The notes below the pieces were generated by a model that worked only from the letters and a program-made list of their open reading frames with translations, did no database searches and had not been told where the DNA came from. From assembly GCA_964535735.1 (NCBI GenBank), contig CAZHTM010000002.1:1-64000 (forward strand): DNA of 64,000 nucleotides. The letters run 5' to 3'. Numbering within the stretch: position 1 is the stretch's first letter; each line of letters begins with the position of its first letter. This document shows positions 43,751 through 51,448 of the stretch, piece by piece. The DNA is from J089 sp964535735 (GTDB taxonomy: Bacteria; Fidelibacterota; Marinisomatia; Marinisomatales; J089). A program made the position numbers and the translations under genes.

Positions 43751-44406
43751 GTCCAAAAGTAGCTCCTGAACCATAATAGGACAAACTGCCACGTATCCCG
43801 AATAGGATGAATAGCGGAAGTTTCCTCTTCGTATATTGTGGGAATCCGTACATGTCGAATTGTCACCCCGGTTAACGCCAGTTTCATGAGAACCTCACTT
43901 TCAAAATGGAATCGATTTTCCCGAATCGTTATTCTCCCAAAATCCTGAAGCGTAAACCCTCGAAATCCGCACTGTGAATCCCGTACCTGAACCCCCGTTC
44001 GGATGGAAATCAATAAACTGGTAAAAAGGTTAGAGAACTGGCGATGCAGGGGCATTTGACGGCGATTATAACGGTATCCACACCATAGAATTCCCGGTTC
44101 TGAATCAAAGTGGGAAATGTATTCAGGTGGATGTTGGAGGTCGCTGTCCAAATGAACGATACGTTGATATCCCAACCTTCGGGCTTCCTCGATTCCCGCT
44201 TTCAGTGCCGCCCCCTTCCCCCGATTCACTGGGAAATGGAGTGCCTTAACCTTTTCCCGCTTCAACCAGGATTCCGTGCCGTCAGTGCTGCCATCATTGA
44301 TAAAGATAAGATCTTTTTTGAGTGAGTTTGGTATTCGGCGGAGCAGCTCCGGCAAATGTTTAATATCGTTGTAAACCGGAATCAGAATCGCTGGAGCACT
44401 AATCAT
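43747..44406 (-). CDS. Family 2 glycosyltransferase
   Basis: 219 residues from the ATG at 44406; a GTG at 44415 is an alternative. GT-A fold: ILIPVYNDIKHLPELLRRIP, FINDGSTDGTESWL (nucleotide-binding Asp), VNRGKGAALKAGIEEARRLG and VHLDSDLQHPPEYI (DxD-like). Related to DPM1/polyprenyl-phosphate sugar transferases but without their C-terminal membrane helices. It overlaps both neighbours, so the three genes form one unit with the glycosidase lipoprotein. Confidence 0.88.
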   Translation of the reverse strand: MISAPAILIPVYNDIKHLPELLRRIPNSLKKDLIFINDGSTDGTESWLKREKVKALHFPVNRGKGAALKAGIEEARRLGYQRIVHLDSDLQHPPEYISHFDSEPGILWCGYRYNRRQMPLHRQFSNLFTSLLISIRTGVQVRDSQCGFRGFTLQDFGRITIRENRFHFESEVLMKLALTGVTIRHVRIPTIYEEETSAIHPIRDTWQFVLLWFRSYFWT

Positions 44407-45349
44407 GAATCCCACGAATCGTTATCGCCGTCATGACTTCCCGCTGGACCGTCCCTCCTGCGGGACGATTCAATAAATATCCATTAACGATTAAAGCGCT
44501 GGACCCGCCTCCATCCAGATTTATCGCCTCCACGCAACCTAAATCTTTAAGCAGCCTAGCCAATTCTTCCAAATATACACCTCGGGACCCTGTTTGCCGG
44601 CCATCAACCACCAGATAAATTTGTGTCCCGTCCTCAGTATATCCTGCCGCTGACCGAGGATGGACATCCGGAATACTGGTATCAAAAAAAACTTCTTCTT
44701 CAACGGGGATTCTAATTTGGCCGTCTTCAATCAGAACCGGCCCCGCTTGCAAGGCATCCCAGACGGGCCAGGTGTGAGCATTCGTATATTCGGGTTTCAG
44801 CGCCGGGTTATCTTTTCGATTGGATAACGGTTCATCCCATTGATACACGACATCATCTTTTTCGGACACCCAAGCCACATCCATCCTTCCCTGTTGATCA
44901 AAGCCCAAGGCGCCGCGAGTAATAAAATACCGTTCCTGATTCCGCAGCACCGATCTAAGCGTATGTTCCCGTATGGTACCGTCCACAAGTACTAACCCTA
45001 CGTGCCGTGTAGGATTTTTATTCATTAAAAAATACCCGCCGTTGATCACCACATCGGCCTTAGACCACCGGGATATATCTTCCGGGGTTTCACGCCTATC
45101 GCCGTCTTTCGCCACCACAACATTGATTTCAGTCGTCTCCGTAGGAATAACCTGAACCATCCAAGCTCGGATGGGAATTCGTTGATCTTCACCAAAGAAG
45201 ACCCGAATATTTTCAGGAAGTTTATAATTCAGGGAATCAATGGGAGTCCAGGAAAGGTGAAATGTTTGGGGTGAAGACGTTGAGGTACAGGAAAACAATC
45301 CCAGGACGCCTAATACCCAATACGTAATGATCAATCGTTTTAATATCAT
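44399..45349 (-). CDS. Phosphodiester glycosidase (NAGPA/DUF2233) lipoprotein
   Basis: 316 residues from an ATG at 45349. A lipoprotein signal (VLGVLGLFSC) is followed by a NAGPA-type domain: ADVVINGGYFLMNKNPTRHV, ALGFDQQGRMDVAWV, AGPVLIEDGQI and the C-terminal EAINLDGGGSSALIVNGYLL. This family uncaps GlcNAc-1-phosphodiesters in animals and includes bacterial phosphodiester glycosidases of the envelope. Tethered to a membrane, it probably acts on cell-surface glycans. The stop overlaps the glycosyltransferase start by eight bases. Confidence 0.9.
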   Translation of the reverse strand: MILKRLIITYWVLGVLGLFSCTSTSSPQTFHLSWTPIDSLNYKLPENIRVFFGEDQRIPIRAWMVQVIPTETTEINVVVAKDGDRRETPEDISRWSKADVVINGGYFLMNKNPTRHVGLVLVDGTIREHTLRSVLRNQERYFITRGALGFDQQGRMDVAWVSEKDDVVYQWDEPLSNRKDNPALKPEYTNAHTWPVWDALQAGPVLIEDGQIRIPVEEEVFFDTSIPDVHPRSAAGYTEDGTQIYLVVDGRQTGSRGVYLEELARLLKDLGCVEAINLDGGGSSALIVNGYLLNRPAGGTVQREVMTAITIRGIHD

Positions 45350-45354
45350 ATCTC

Positions 45355-45390
45355 TAAAAAGTTAGAAGGCCGAACTCTCGTCCGGCCTTC
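45355..45390 (-). terminator. Terminator of MerR/tRNA-Pro(GGG)
   Basis: GAAGGCCG (45365-45372) pairs with CGGCCTTC (45383-45390). On the minus strand it is followed by TAACTTTTTAGAG. It lies directly past the tRNA. Confidence 0.75.
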
Positions 45391-45394
45391 CATG

Positions 45395-45468
45395 TCGGAG
45401 CGGCGAGATTTGAACTCGCGACCCCTGCAACCCCATTGCAGTGCGCTACCGGGCTGCGCCACGCTCCG
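45395..45468 (-). tRNA. tRNA-Pro (anticodon GGG)
   Basis: Acceptor CGGAGCG/CGCTCCG, anticodon stem CTGCA/TGCAG around ATGGGGT, T arm GCGAG-TTCAAAT-CTCGC. CCA is not encoded. It begins three bases after the MerR stop, so the two are probably cotranscribed. Confidence 0.96.
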
Positions 45469-45471
45469 TAA

Positions 45472-45828
45472 CTATTCTTTCAAAATATCCAGGATTGAAT
45501 TTAATTCCATTCGGATGGATGATAGCAAGTTTGTTACCCGTGGAGATAATTTTTTTTCTGGGGACGCTGCCCCGCTCCCGGGTCGGGTCAATTCATCCTG
45601 AGCACCCTTGATGGTAAACTTACGATCATAGAGCAATGACTTAATTTTTAAGATTAAGTCAATATCCTTTTGGCGATACGTGCGGTTTCCAGCGCGGTTT
45701 TTTGGAGGGTTCAATTGCTTGAACTCCGTTTCCCAAAACCGCAATACATACGGTTTTATACCTGTTAATTCGCTGACTTCGCCAATCGAATAATAAAGTT
45801 TCTTAATACCCGGTTTTTTATCACTCAT
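45472..45828 (-). CDS. MerR family transcriptional regulator
   Basis: 118 residues from an ATG at 45828. N-terminal winged helix of MerR type: LYYSIGEVSELTGIKPYVLR, FWETEFKQLNPPKNRAGNRT, YRQKDIDLILKIKSLLYD. The helix after it is a short coiled coil for dimerisation. There is no cysteine-rich or large effector domain, so any effector is unknown. This form often sits beside tRNA-Pro in diverse bacteria, as here. A perfect inverted repeat lies five bases upstream of the start and is its likely autoregulatory operator. Confidence 0.9.
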   Translation of the reverse strand: MSDKKPGIKKLYYSIGEVSELTGIKPYVLRFWETEFKQLNPPKNRAGNRTYRQKDIDLILKIKSLLYDRKFTIKGAQDELTRPGSGAASPEKKLSPRVTNLLSSIRMELNSILDILKE

Positions 45829-45833
45829 TTATT

Positions 45834-45854
45834 AGTGTTACTTAAACTAACACT
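45834..45854 (-). promoter_or_regulatory. Inverted-repeat operator of the MerR gene
   Basis: AGTGTTA (45834-45840), seven bases, TAACACT (45848-45854): a perfect 7-7-7 dyad. The core TGTTA-N7-TAACA fits the TGTNA-N7-TNACA pattern bound by GlnR/TnrA, MerR-family proteins. It lies between ald and the MerR start, where it would overlap the promoter. Confidence 0.6.
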
Positions 45855-45901
45855 TTATATTAATGACGATAAACTTATGGGTCAATAGGAAACTGTGTTT
45901 T

Positions 45902-47017
45902 TCAGGCAATGATTTCAGTCGGTTCCTTATGATCCAAACCGAAGGCTTCGGCAACGCCCTGATGAGTAATGTGTCCTTTATAGGTGTTCAAACCATTCAA
46001 CAAATGTGGATCGCGTTTTAAGGCTTCCAGCACTCCTAAATTTGCTAATTTAAACAAATACGGAGATGTTGCATTTGTTAAGGCAATGGTTGAAGTAAAG
46101 GGAACGGCACCTGGCATGTTGGCAACACAATAATGTATGATTCCCTCAATCTCAAAGGTTGGATTTTCATGGGTTGTGGGTTTGCATGTTTCTACACAGC
46201 CTCCCTGGTCCACAGCCACATCCACAATCACCGAACCCGGTTGCATCAGTTTTAACATATCCCGGGTCACAAGATGCGGCGCTCTTGATCCGGGAATCAG
46301 TACGGCACCTACCAGCAAATCAGTTTTAACCAATAGCTTGGAGATATTGTGATGATTGCTGAAAACTGTGTTTACATTTTTTGGCATAATCTCATCCAGG
46401 TAACGTAACCGCGATAAATTGTTATCCAGAATGTAAACATTGGCTCCCAAGCCAGAAGCTATGTAGGCCGCGTTGGTTCCCACAATACCGCCGCCAATGA
46501 TGGTAACGGTTGCCGGTTCCACACCGGGTACACCGCCCAAAAGAATACCACGTCCTCCCTGCGATTTTTCAAGATACTTCGCCCCTTCCTGAACGGCCAT
46601 ACGTCCGGCAACTTCGGACATGGGCACTAATAGCGGCAAAGTACCATTTTCAGAAGTAATTGTCTCATAGGCAATCGCCGTAGCGCCAGTATCAAGGAAG
46701 GATTTGGTTAAATGTTCAGAAGCGGCAAAATGGAAATAGGTGAAAACAGTCAGGTCCTCCCGAATCATCTCAATTTCCACCGGCTGCGGTTCTTTGACTT
46801 TGACAATGAGTTCGGATTGATCAAATACATCTTTTGCGGTGGGCAAAATTGTACATCCGGATTCACGATAATCATCGTCAGTATACCCACTCAACAGGCC
46901 GGCATTTGTTTCCACCAGAACTGTATGATCGGATCGAATCAGTTCCAAAGCGCCATGGGGTGTTAACGCAACTCGTGATTCGTTGGTCTTAATCTCTTTC
47001 GGTACACCGATTATCAT
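45902..47017 (-). CDS. ald: Alanine dehydrogenase
   Basis: 371 residues from an ATG at 47017. Ald signatures: MIIGVPKEIKTNESRVALTP (substrate Arg and Lys), VKVKEPQPVE, FTYFHFAASEHLTKSF, VTIIGGGIVGTNAAYIASGL (NAD site), VDVAVDQGGCVET and NMPGAVPFTSTIALTNATSP. It interconverts alanine and pyruvate plus ammonia with NAD. It lies 25 bp past pnp, at the end of the translation/RNA operon. Confidence 0.96.
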   Translation of the reverse strand: MIIGVPKEIKTNESRVALTPHGALELIRSDHTVLVETNAGLLSGYTDDDYRESGCTILPTAKDVFDQSELIVKVKEPQPVEIEMIREDLTVFTYFHFAASEHLTKSFLDTGATAIAYETITSENGTLPLLVPMSEVAGRMAVQEGAKYLEKSQGGRGILLGGVPGVEPATVTIIGGGIVGTNAAYIASGLGANVYILDNNLSRLRYLDEIMPKNVNTVFSNHHNISKLLVKTDLLVGAVLIPGSRAPHLVTRDMLKLMQPGSVIVDVAVDQGGCVETCKPTTHENPTFEIEGIIHYCVANMPGAVPFTSTIALTNATSPYLFKLANLGVLEALKRDPHLLNGLNTYKGHITHQGVAEAFGLDHKEPTEIIA

Positions 47018-47042
47018 AATCGACCCCCTTCAACTATTGGGA

Positions 47043-49235
47043 TTAAAAACGTCGTCTACTACGATCACTGGAATGTCCGCCATGTTGGCTCCCACGACGA
47101 GGATGCTGGGAACCGCGACCGCGACTCCGATCATGGCTTCGCTGTGGTTCAACATAGCCTTCCGGTTTGGGGAGTAGAACTTTATGGCTGAAATCATACC
47201 GGCCCTGGTCATCGATGCGAATAAGGCGAACCTTGAGTTTGTCCCCAATTTTCACCACATCCTCCACGCGCTCTGTCCGGTTCCAGTCTAATTCCGAAAT
47301 GTGGACCAGTCCTTCCCGGCCGGGAGCAAACTCTACAAAGGCACCAAAGGTCATGATCCGTGTCACGGTTCCTTCAAATTCATCACCGACTTCCGGGTCC
47401 ATGGTTATAGACCGAATCAACTCCACCGCATCTTGACACTTCCTGGCGTCAGGATTGGCGACGACGACCGTCCCGGTATCGTCCACATCAATGGAACATT
47501 CTGTGTCGGCAATAATCTTTTTAATATTTTTTCCACCAGGACCAATTAATCCGCCGATTTTATCAGGATCGATCTGAAGCGTCATGATCCGAGGTGCGTA
47601 CGGAGACATTTCTTTCGGCTTAGGCAAGGCTTCATTCATTAAGCCCAGAATATATTCTCGTCCTTTTCGCGCCTGTTCCAGAGCTTCCGTGAGCAATTCA
47701 AATGATAACCCTTCGATTTTCAGGTCCAGTTGAATAGCTGTAACCCCGGATTTGGTACCCGTTACCTTGAAATCCATATCGCCTAAATGGTCCTCAGCGC
47801 CCATAATATCACTCAAAATGGCGTGGCGATCTCCATCCAAAATCAACCCCATGGCGATTCCCGCCACGTGCTCACGGGTTGGGACACCCGCATCCATAAG
47901 TGCTAACGATCCACCACAGACAGAGGCCATGGATGAACTTCCGTTACTTTCCATGATTTCCGAAACGATTCGAATCGTATAGGGGAAATCTGAATAGGAT
48001 GGCATCACCGGCTTAAGGGATCGTTCCGCCAAATTTCCATGTCCGATCTCCCGGCGGCTGGTGAAACCAATCCGACCCACTTCACCAACACAATACGGAG
48101 GGAAATTGTAATGGAGCATATAATGCTTTTTATAATCCTCATCCATGCTGTCGATGATCTGTTCGTCTGATTTGGTCCCTAAAGTAAGAACAACAAGGGC
48201 CTGGGTTTCGCCACGGGTAAACAGAACGGAACCGTGGGTTCGAGGTAAAAATCCAGTATCGATTGTAATGGGACGAATTTCATCGGTTTTACGACCATCG
48301 CTCCGAATTCCTTCACTTAGAATACGTTCCCGAAACGTCTTTTTCATTTCGGAATCAAAGATTTCTTTAATCTTGGCTTCCTGCTCTGGATAGGATTCCT
48401 GGAATTCATTCAACACAGATTCCAGCAAAGATTGCGTAGCCGCTTCCCGTTCCAATTTGTCGGCAATCCGAATCACAGCTTGCAAGTCATCTTTTAGCCG
48501 CTCCAAAACCGCAGCTTCCAGTTCAGGTTGTTCATCTTCCTCCGGAACCGGACGTTTTTCAACCGGCACCTGAGCGATTAACTCTTTCTGAAGATCGATG
48601 ATTTCCCTGATAAAACCATGAGCGAATTTCAGAGCTTCCACAATCGTGGCTTCCGGAACCTCTTCGGCTTCACCTTCCACCATGACGATCGTCTGTTCAT
48701 TACCAGATACCACTAACTCCAACTTGGATATGGCCATTTGTTCTTTGGTGGGATTGATGACGAATTCATCATTGAGCAATCCGACTCGAACGGTGGCGAT
48801 GGGTCCATTCCAAGGAATATTGGAAATCATTAAAGCGGCCGACGCACCAATTCCCGCCAGGGTATCAGTGGGGTTTTCCCCGTCGGAAGTAAGCGCTGTA
48901 ATGATCACCTGGGTTTCATATTTAAACGCTTTAGGAAAGAGGGGTCGGATAGGCCGATCCGTGACCCGACTGGTGAGAACTTCCTTCTCTGAAGGACGGG
49001 CTTCCCGTTTAAAAAAGCCGCCGGGGATTTTTCCTCCGGCGTAATGACGTTCGCGGTATTCTACCTGCAACGGGAAAAAGTCAATATCCTCCCGCATTTC
49101 TTTAGCCGCGTTGACGGCGGCGATAATCGTGGATTCACCATAGCTGACAATCACCGATCCGGCAGCCTGCTTGGCAACTTTTCCCGTTTGTATGGTTAGC
49201 CGGCGGCCACCAATGTCTCGTGATACTTCAATCAT
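47043..49235 (-). CDS. pnp: Polynucleotide phosphorylase
   Basis: 730 residues from an ATG at 49235. Two RNase PH cores (FPLQVEYRERHYAGGKIPGG; TRGETQALVVLTLG), a helical linker, KH domain (KIGGLIGPGGKNIKKI) and S1 domain (GDEFEGTVTRIMTFGAFVEF). The C-terminal tail is Arg/Ser/Gly-rich (RSRGRGSQHPRRGSQH), likely RNA-binding. It degrades RNA 3' to 5' using phosphate. It follows rpsO by ten bases, the common rpsO-pnp pairing. Confidence 0.97.
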   Translation of the reverse strand: MIEVSRDIGGRRLTIQTGKVAKQAAGSVIVSYGESTIIAAVNAAKEMREDIDFFPLQVEYRERHYAGGKIPGGFFKREARPSEKEVLTSRVTDRPIRPLFPKAFKYETQVIITALTSDGENPTDTLAGIGASAALMISNIPWNGPIATVRVGLLNDEFVINPTKEQMAISKLELVVSGNEQTIVMVEGEAEEVPEATIVEALKFAHGFIREIIDLQKELIAQVPVEKRPVPEEDEQPELEAAVLERLKDDLQAVIRIADKLEREAATQSLLESVLNEFQESYPEQEAKIKEIFDSEMKKTFRERILSEGIRSDGRKTDEIRPITIDTGFLPRTHGSVLFTRGETQALVVLTLGTKSDEQIIDSMDEDYKKHYMLHYNFPPYCVGEVGRIGFTSRREIGHGNLAERSLKPVMPSYSDFPYTIRIVSEIMESNGSSSMASVCGGSLALMDAGVPTREHVAGIAMGLILDGDRHAILSDIMGAEDHLGDMDFKVTGTKSGVTAIQLDLKIEGLSFELLTEALEQARKGREYILGLMNEALPKPKEMSPYAPRIMTLQIDPDKIGGLIGPGGKNIKKIIADTECSIDVDDTGTVVVANPDARKCQDAVELIRSITMDPEVGDEFEGTVTRIMTFGAFVEFAPGREGLVHISELDWNRTERVEDVVKIGDKLKVRLIRIDDQGRYDFSHKVLLPKPEGYVEPQRSHDRSRGRGSQHPRRGSQHGGHSSDRSRRRF

Positions 49236-49245
49236 GCAATTTATA

Positions 49246-49515
49246 TTAACCTCTGATCTTTAATTCTTTAATTAATTTGACGTAAGAATCGGGATTAGTA
49301 CGTCGTAAATATTTCATCAACTTTTTCCGTTGAGAAACCAGTTTGACCAAACCGTGACGGGAATGATTATCTTTTTTATGAATTCCCACATGGCCGGTCA
49401 AATCCCGAATACGCTGGGTAAGCAACGCAATTTGAACTTCTGCGGATCCAGAGTCTTTATCGTTGGCTCCGAATTGACGAATAATCTCCGCTTTTTTTTC
49501 TGCAGTCAGCGGCAT
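49246..49515 (-). CDS. rpsO: Ribosomal protein uS15
   Basis: 89 residues from an ATG at 49515, after AGGAGGTAGA. Typical uS15: GSAEVQIALLTQRIRDLTGH, KKDNHSRHGLVKLVSQRKKL, MKYLRRTNPDSYVKLI. It binds 16S rRNA and in other bacteria regulates its own message. The gene starts one base after the ribF stop. Confidence 0.97.
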   Translation of the reverse strand: MPLTAEKKAEIIRQFGANDKDSGSAEVQIALLTQRIRDLTGHVGIHKKDNHSRHGLVKLVSQRKKLMKYLRRTNPDSYVKLIKELKIRG

Positions 49516-49516
49516 T

Positions 49517-50458
49517 CTACCTCCTGTACTTTTCTAATAATTTCAGACAGGTTTTCCTGTCCTGGTTCAATTGTTTGATCAACGCTTCTTTGGATGGAAA
49601 CTTCTGTTCATCACGGATACGTTCTAAAAATTCAATCAAGATGGTTTGATCATACAATCCGTCTATTTTTTCATCAAAAAAGTGAACTTCCATAACATAT
49701 TCGCCCTCATTAAAGGTCGGGCGAACACCCAAGTTACACATTCCATACAATAGATGTCCATGAACTCTTCCTCGGGTGCAATAGGTCCCAGACTTGGGCA
49801 ATAGCTGATTTTCTTCCAAGGGAACGAAATTCGCGGTGGGGAAATTCATGGTGCGCCCCCGTCCCGCTCCATGGACAACGCGGGCTTTAAATCCATAAAT
49901 CCAACCCAGTTCAAAAGAGGCCCGGCGAACAAATCCATCTCGCAACAGGCCACGAATATGACTACTGGAAATATGGATTCCCTGATCGGATACGGGAGCT
50001 ACAATATCCAACTTGATGCCCTCCCGTTCACAGAAGTCGGATAAGAATTGAGGACTCCCTTCACGATTACGACCAAAATGGTGATCGTAGCCAATTATGA
50101 TGTGTTTGGGATTAAACTTTTGAACTACAATTTCATTCAAAAACCGATCCGGGGACCACAGAGAAAAGTCATCCGTGAAAGGAATCACAAGGACTAAATC
50201 CACGCCCAGGTTTTCCAGAAGCGCTAATTTGTCATCAATACTGATAATCAAGGGAAGTTTCGGCGCCGTTTTTTCCAGAATGTGCCGAGGATGGGGATCA
50301 AACGTGATCACTACTGAAGGGATATTCAATACCTGGCCTTGGGTGACAGTCTGACGAATGATTTGTTGATGACCCCGGTGCAATCCGTCGAAGGATCCCA
50401 TTGTGAGGACACTGGATTCAACCGGTGTAATATCGTCTAATGAGCGGATGATTTCCAT
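49517..50458 (-). CDS. ribF: Riboflavin kinase/FAD synthetase
   Basis: 313 residues from an ATG at 50458, 22 bp inside truB. N-terminal nucleotidyltransferase: LTMGSFDGLHRGHQQIIRQT, VITFDPHPRHIL, KHIIIGYDHHFGRNREGS, ISSSHIRGLLRDG. C-terminal flavokinase: VVHGAGRGRTMNFPTANF, GMCNLGVRPTFN, LYDQTILIEFLERIRDEQKF. It makes FMN and FAD. Confidence 0.97.
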   Translation of the reverse strand: MEIIRSLDDITPVESSVLTMGSFDGLHRGHQQIIRQTVTQGQVLNIPSVVITFDPHPRHILEKTAPKLPLIISIDDKLALLENLGVDLVLVIPFTDDFSLWSPDRFLNEIVVQKFNPKHIIIGYDHHFGRNREGSPQFLSDFCEREGIKLDIVAPVSDQGIHISSSHIRGLLRDGFVRRASFELGWIYGFKARVVHGAGRGRTMNFPTANFVPLEENQLLPKSGTYCTRGRVHGHLLYGMCNLGVRPTFNEGEYVMEVHFFDEKIDGLYDQTILIEFLERIRDEQKFPSKEALIKQLNQDRKTCLKLLEKYRR

Positions 50459-51090
50459 TGCTGTATAAATTCGTCCAGGGTAAGGGCATTCTCCAAATGT
50501 ACCGGGCCAATCTGGGTACGGATTAGGCGCGTCAGGTGACCCGTGGTACCTAAAGCGCGAGCCAGATCTCGCCCCAGAACACGGATGTACGTCCCTTTGG
50601 AACAGGTAACGTCAAACCGAATTATGGGAGGCGAATAGTCTAAACAGGTAAATCGGGTTATGGTAATTGTCACCGGGTCTCGTTCCACGGATTGATTTTT
50701 CCGAGCTAGCTGATATAATCGAACACCGTTGACTTTTTTGGCTGAATACATGGGAGGAATTTGCTCACTATTTCCAAGGAACTGGTCCATTTTCGCTTGG
50801 ATGGCTGCTTTCGTTAATTGCGGGACCGGTATTTCCTCCACTACAGTGCCTTCAGGATCAAGGGTATCGGTTTCCACACCCAACATCAATTCGGCTTCAT
50901 ATCGTTTTGTATCCGCAGATACATGCGACAAAATTTTTGTATCCTTCCCCGTTCCAATAATTAAAAGTCCTTCGGCAAATGGATCCAGTGTTCCACCATG
51001 GCCCACTTTTTTTTCACCGGTCACATTTCGGATTTTTTTCACAACATCAAAGGATGTCCAACCAGGCGGTTTATACAGATTCAGTATCAT
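50437..51090 (-). CDS. truB: tRNA pseudouridine-55 synthase
   Basis: 217 residues from an ATG at 51090. LNLYKPPGWTSFDVVKKIRN, KVGHGGTLDPFAEGLLIIGT with the catalytic Asp, then IPPMYSAKKVNGVRLYQLAR and GTYIRVLGRDLARALGTTGH. It is short of the C-terminal PUA domain of E. coli TruB, as in many bacteria. It overlaps rbfA and ribF. Confidence 0.96.
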   Translation of the reverse strand: MILNLYKPPGWTSFDVVKKIRNVTGEKKVGHGGTLDPFAEGLLIIGTGKDTKILSHVSADTKRYEAELMLGVETDTLDPEGTVVEEIPVPQLTKAAIQAKMDQFLGNSEQIPPMYSAKKVNGVRLYQLARKNQSVERDPVTITITRFTCLDYSPPIIRFDVTCSKGTYIRVLGRDLARALGTTGHLTRLIRTQIGPVHLENALTLDEFIQQWKSSAH

Positions 51091-51448
51091 GATCTTGTTC
51101 GTGAATCCGTTTAATTATTTTACTCAGATGATCCTGCAAATCAAAACTATCATCGTATTTAAATTTTAATTCCGGAATGGCTTTGATGTGCAATTCGGGG
51201 GCCAGGTATTTTCGGAAGACTTTCGATAATTTCTTTAACTCGGATTGTATTTTCTCCCGACTTTTAAGCGGTTCCAACACGCTATAATAGACATGAGCAA
51301 TCTTTAAATCGGGGGTTAAATCGACGTGGGAAAACGTGATAAATCCCAGATGTGAAAGATCAATATGCCGTGTGGCAATCTCGGCTAGGATTTCCTGGAT
51401 TTGAGCGCCGACCCGATCGGTTCGACGATAAGGTTTTTCCGTGTTCAA
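51071..51448 (-). CDS. rbfA: Ribosome-binding factor A
   Basis: 125 residues from an ATG at 51448, overlapping infB by four bases. RYRRTDRVGAQIQEILAEI-like N-terminus, then ITFSHVDLTPDLKIAHVYYS and ELHIKAIPELKFKYDDSFD. RbfA helps mature the 30S subunit and 16S 5' end. Normal length. Confidence 0.94.
   Translation of the reverse strand: MNTEKPYRRTDRVGAQIQEILAEIATRHIDLSHLGFITFSHVDLTPDLKIAHVYYSVLEPLKSREKIQSELKKLSKVFRKYLAPELHIKAIPELKFKYDDSFDLQDHLSKIIKRIHEQDHDTESV

Noticed and set aside
45902..47017. Annotating the ald gene as saccharopine or PntA-type transhydrogenase
   Set aside because: The N-terminal GVPKEIKTNESRVALTP and the 371-residue length fit alanine dehydrogenase.
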